This document shows, piece by piece, positions 38,255-39,200 of a stretch of 39,200 bases of DNA (position 1 is the stretch's first letter; every line of letters begins with the position of its first letter). Below the pieces are notes generated by a model that searched no databases, was not told the origin of the DNA, and saw nothing but the letters and a program-made list of their open reading frames with translations. This DNA comes from a virus, in IMG/VR virus record IMGVR_UViG_3300046642_000470, positions 1 through 39,200 of that record; one strand, given 5' to 3'. The position numbers and the translations under genes are program-made.

Positions 38255-38725
38255 ATGCCCCGAGCTATCACGCCGGCCGCAGAGCGCTTCTGGGCAAAGA
38301 TCAACCTCGACGGCCCGACGCCCACCGAGGGAACGGCCGTCGGAGCCTGCTGGATCTGGACCGCGGGCCTACAGAGTTCCGGGTACGGGGCGTTCCACCC
38401 CGACAAGACGACGACCGTCCTCGCCCACCGCTACGCCTACGAGCAGGCCAACGGGCCCATCGCGGCCGGACTGGTCGTTGACCACCGATGCCGGAACCGC
38501 CAGTGCTGCCGCCCCTCGCACCTGGAGCCGGTGACGAACGAGGTCAACCTCGCGCGTGGCGCCGGATACGCCATCCGAAACGGCATGCGCAACGCGTGCA
38601 AGCACGGCCACGAGTACACGCCGGAGAACACCTACCGCGCCCCCGCGGGCGACATCCGATGCCGGACCTGCGCCCGCGAACGCGACCGCCGCAGGTCCGC
38701 AAAGACCACCACAAAGGCGGCCTGA
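38255..38725 (+). CDS. HNH endonuclease
   Basis: 156 aa, ATG behind [26 protein letters not shown] is the HNH_3 metal finger (D-H, N, H), preceded by [18 protein letters not shown], a common N-terminal element. Near the C-terminus CKHGHEYT and CRTCARER form a second, Cys-based ribbon. Phage HNH enzymes either assist packaging or act as mobile endonucleases. This one is separated from the terminase on the circular map by about 6.7 kb and is co-transcribed with SSB, so a recombination/replication role or a recent mobile insertion are both possible. Confidence 0.88.
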   Translation: MPRAITPAAERFWAKINLDGPTPTEGTAVGACWIWTAGLQSSGYGAFHPDKTTTVLAHRYAYEQANGPIAAGLVVDHRCRNRQCCRPSHLEPVTNEVNLARGAGYAIRNGMRNACKHGHEYTPENTYRAPAGDIRCRTCARERDRRRSAKTTTKAA

Positions 38726-38727
38726 CC

Positions 38728-39200
38728 GTGAACGACACCACCATCACCCTGTGCGGCAACGCCGTAGACGACGCTGAGCTTCGTTTCACGCCGTCCGGCG
38801 CCGCCGTCGCCAACGTCCGTGTGGCCAGCACGCCGCGCCGCTTCAACAAGCAGACGAACGAGTGGGAGGACGGCGAGCCGCTGTTCCTCGGCGTCACCTG
38901 CTGGAAGCAGCACGCCGAGAACGTCGCCGAGACCGTGCGCCGCGGCATGCGCCTGATCGTCACCGGCCGCCTGACGCAGCGGCAGTACGAGGCCAAGGAC
39001 GGCACCAAGCGGTCGTCCTACGAGATCGCCGACGCCGAGATCGCCGTCTCGCTGCTGCACGCCACCGCCGCCATCACCAAGACCACCGGCCAGGGCCAGG
39101 GCCAGGGCGGACAGCGCGGCCAGCAGCAGCGCCCCCCGCAGCAGAACGGCGGCGGCTGGGGCACCGCGACCGGCGCGACCGGCGGCGACCCCTGGGCCAC
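38728..39200 (+). CDS. ssb: Single-strand DNA-binding protein, N-terminal part
   Basis: The GTG start, behind AAGG, gives [20 protein letters not shown], then [14 protein letters not shown] and [20 protein letters not shown], and [20 protein letters not shown], the conserved OB-fold strands of bacterial SSB. The tail is a Gly/Gln-rich linker. The frame runs off the window end at 39200 and continues at the beginning, finishing at 164. SSB protects single strands during replication and recombination and is downstream of HNH in the same unit. Confidence 0.95.
   Translation, partial: MNDTTITLCGNAVDDAELRFTPSGAAVANVRVASTPRRFNKQTNEWEDGEPLFLGVTCWKQHAENVAETVRRGMRLIVTGRLTQRQYEAKDGTKRSSYEIADAEIAVSLLHATAAITKTTGQGQGQGGQRGQQQRPPQQNGGGWGTATGATGGDPWA
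39074..39200. repeat. Terminal direct repeat, right copy
   Basis: Identical to 1-127. Removing one copy gives a circular sequence of 39,073 bp with an uninterrupted ssb gene. Confidence 0.97.

Overview
This window is essentially one complete genome of a temperate siphovirus of a high-GC actinomycete, most likely Streptomyces. Evidence for that host: strong G/C bias at third codon positions, many GTG starts, 1- and 4-nt stop/start overlaps between genes, a large serine integrase with a zinc ribbon, and a Streptomyces-type cassette of GntR regulator, degenerate GHKL ATPase and DUF7848-like protein. The first 127 bases are identical to the last 127 (1-127 = 39074-39200). The sequence therefore closes into a circle of 39,073 bp, and the single-strand binding protein gene runs across the junction (38728 to the end, then 1-164).

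Layout on the + strand. 1-164: end of the SSB gene and a terminator hairpin. 256-5674: small, mostly unrecognised accessory genes, including an orphan LuxR-type HTH, a 634-aa coiled-coil protein with four internal repeats and a Cys-rich tail, a possible ribbon-helix-helix protein and a membrane protein. 5675-5844: control region before the late operon, with a candidate promoter and two hairpins, where a cos site would be expected. 5845-24999: packaging, head, connector, tail and lysis genes in classical order (TerS, TerL, portal, minor capsid, scaffold, major capsid, decoration-like proteins, connectors, tail terminator, tail tube, frameshifted tail chaperones G/GT, tape measure, LamG/CBM tail protein, tip protein, GH25 endolysin, holin, second membrane protein).

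25058-30181 holds the lysogeny and accessory region, mostly on the minus strand. It contains a GntR/UTRA regulator divergent from a four-gene cassette and separated from it by three copies of a 14-bp operator, a small XRE protein, a 438-bp non-coding stretch with a 44-bp imperfect palindrome that is a good attP candidate, then a serine integrase transcribed together with a small membrane protein and an XRE repressor. 30438-39073 is the rightward early region: a Cro-like HTH protein, ERF single-strand annealing protein, cytosine methyltransferase-like protein, a short sliding-clamp-like protein, a replication initiator whose gene contains an array of six 21-bp iterons (probable origin), HNH nuclease and SSB.

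Control appears to centre on the XRE repressor. Its own promoter, the early rightward promoter and the promoter of the HNH-SSB operon share a 21-bp motif containing the -10 box. No phage DNA polymerase, primase or replicative helicase is recognisable, so replication probably uses an origin-binding initiator that recruits host machinery, with phage SSB, clamp-like and annealing proteins assisting.
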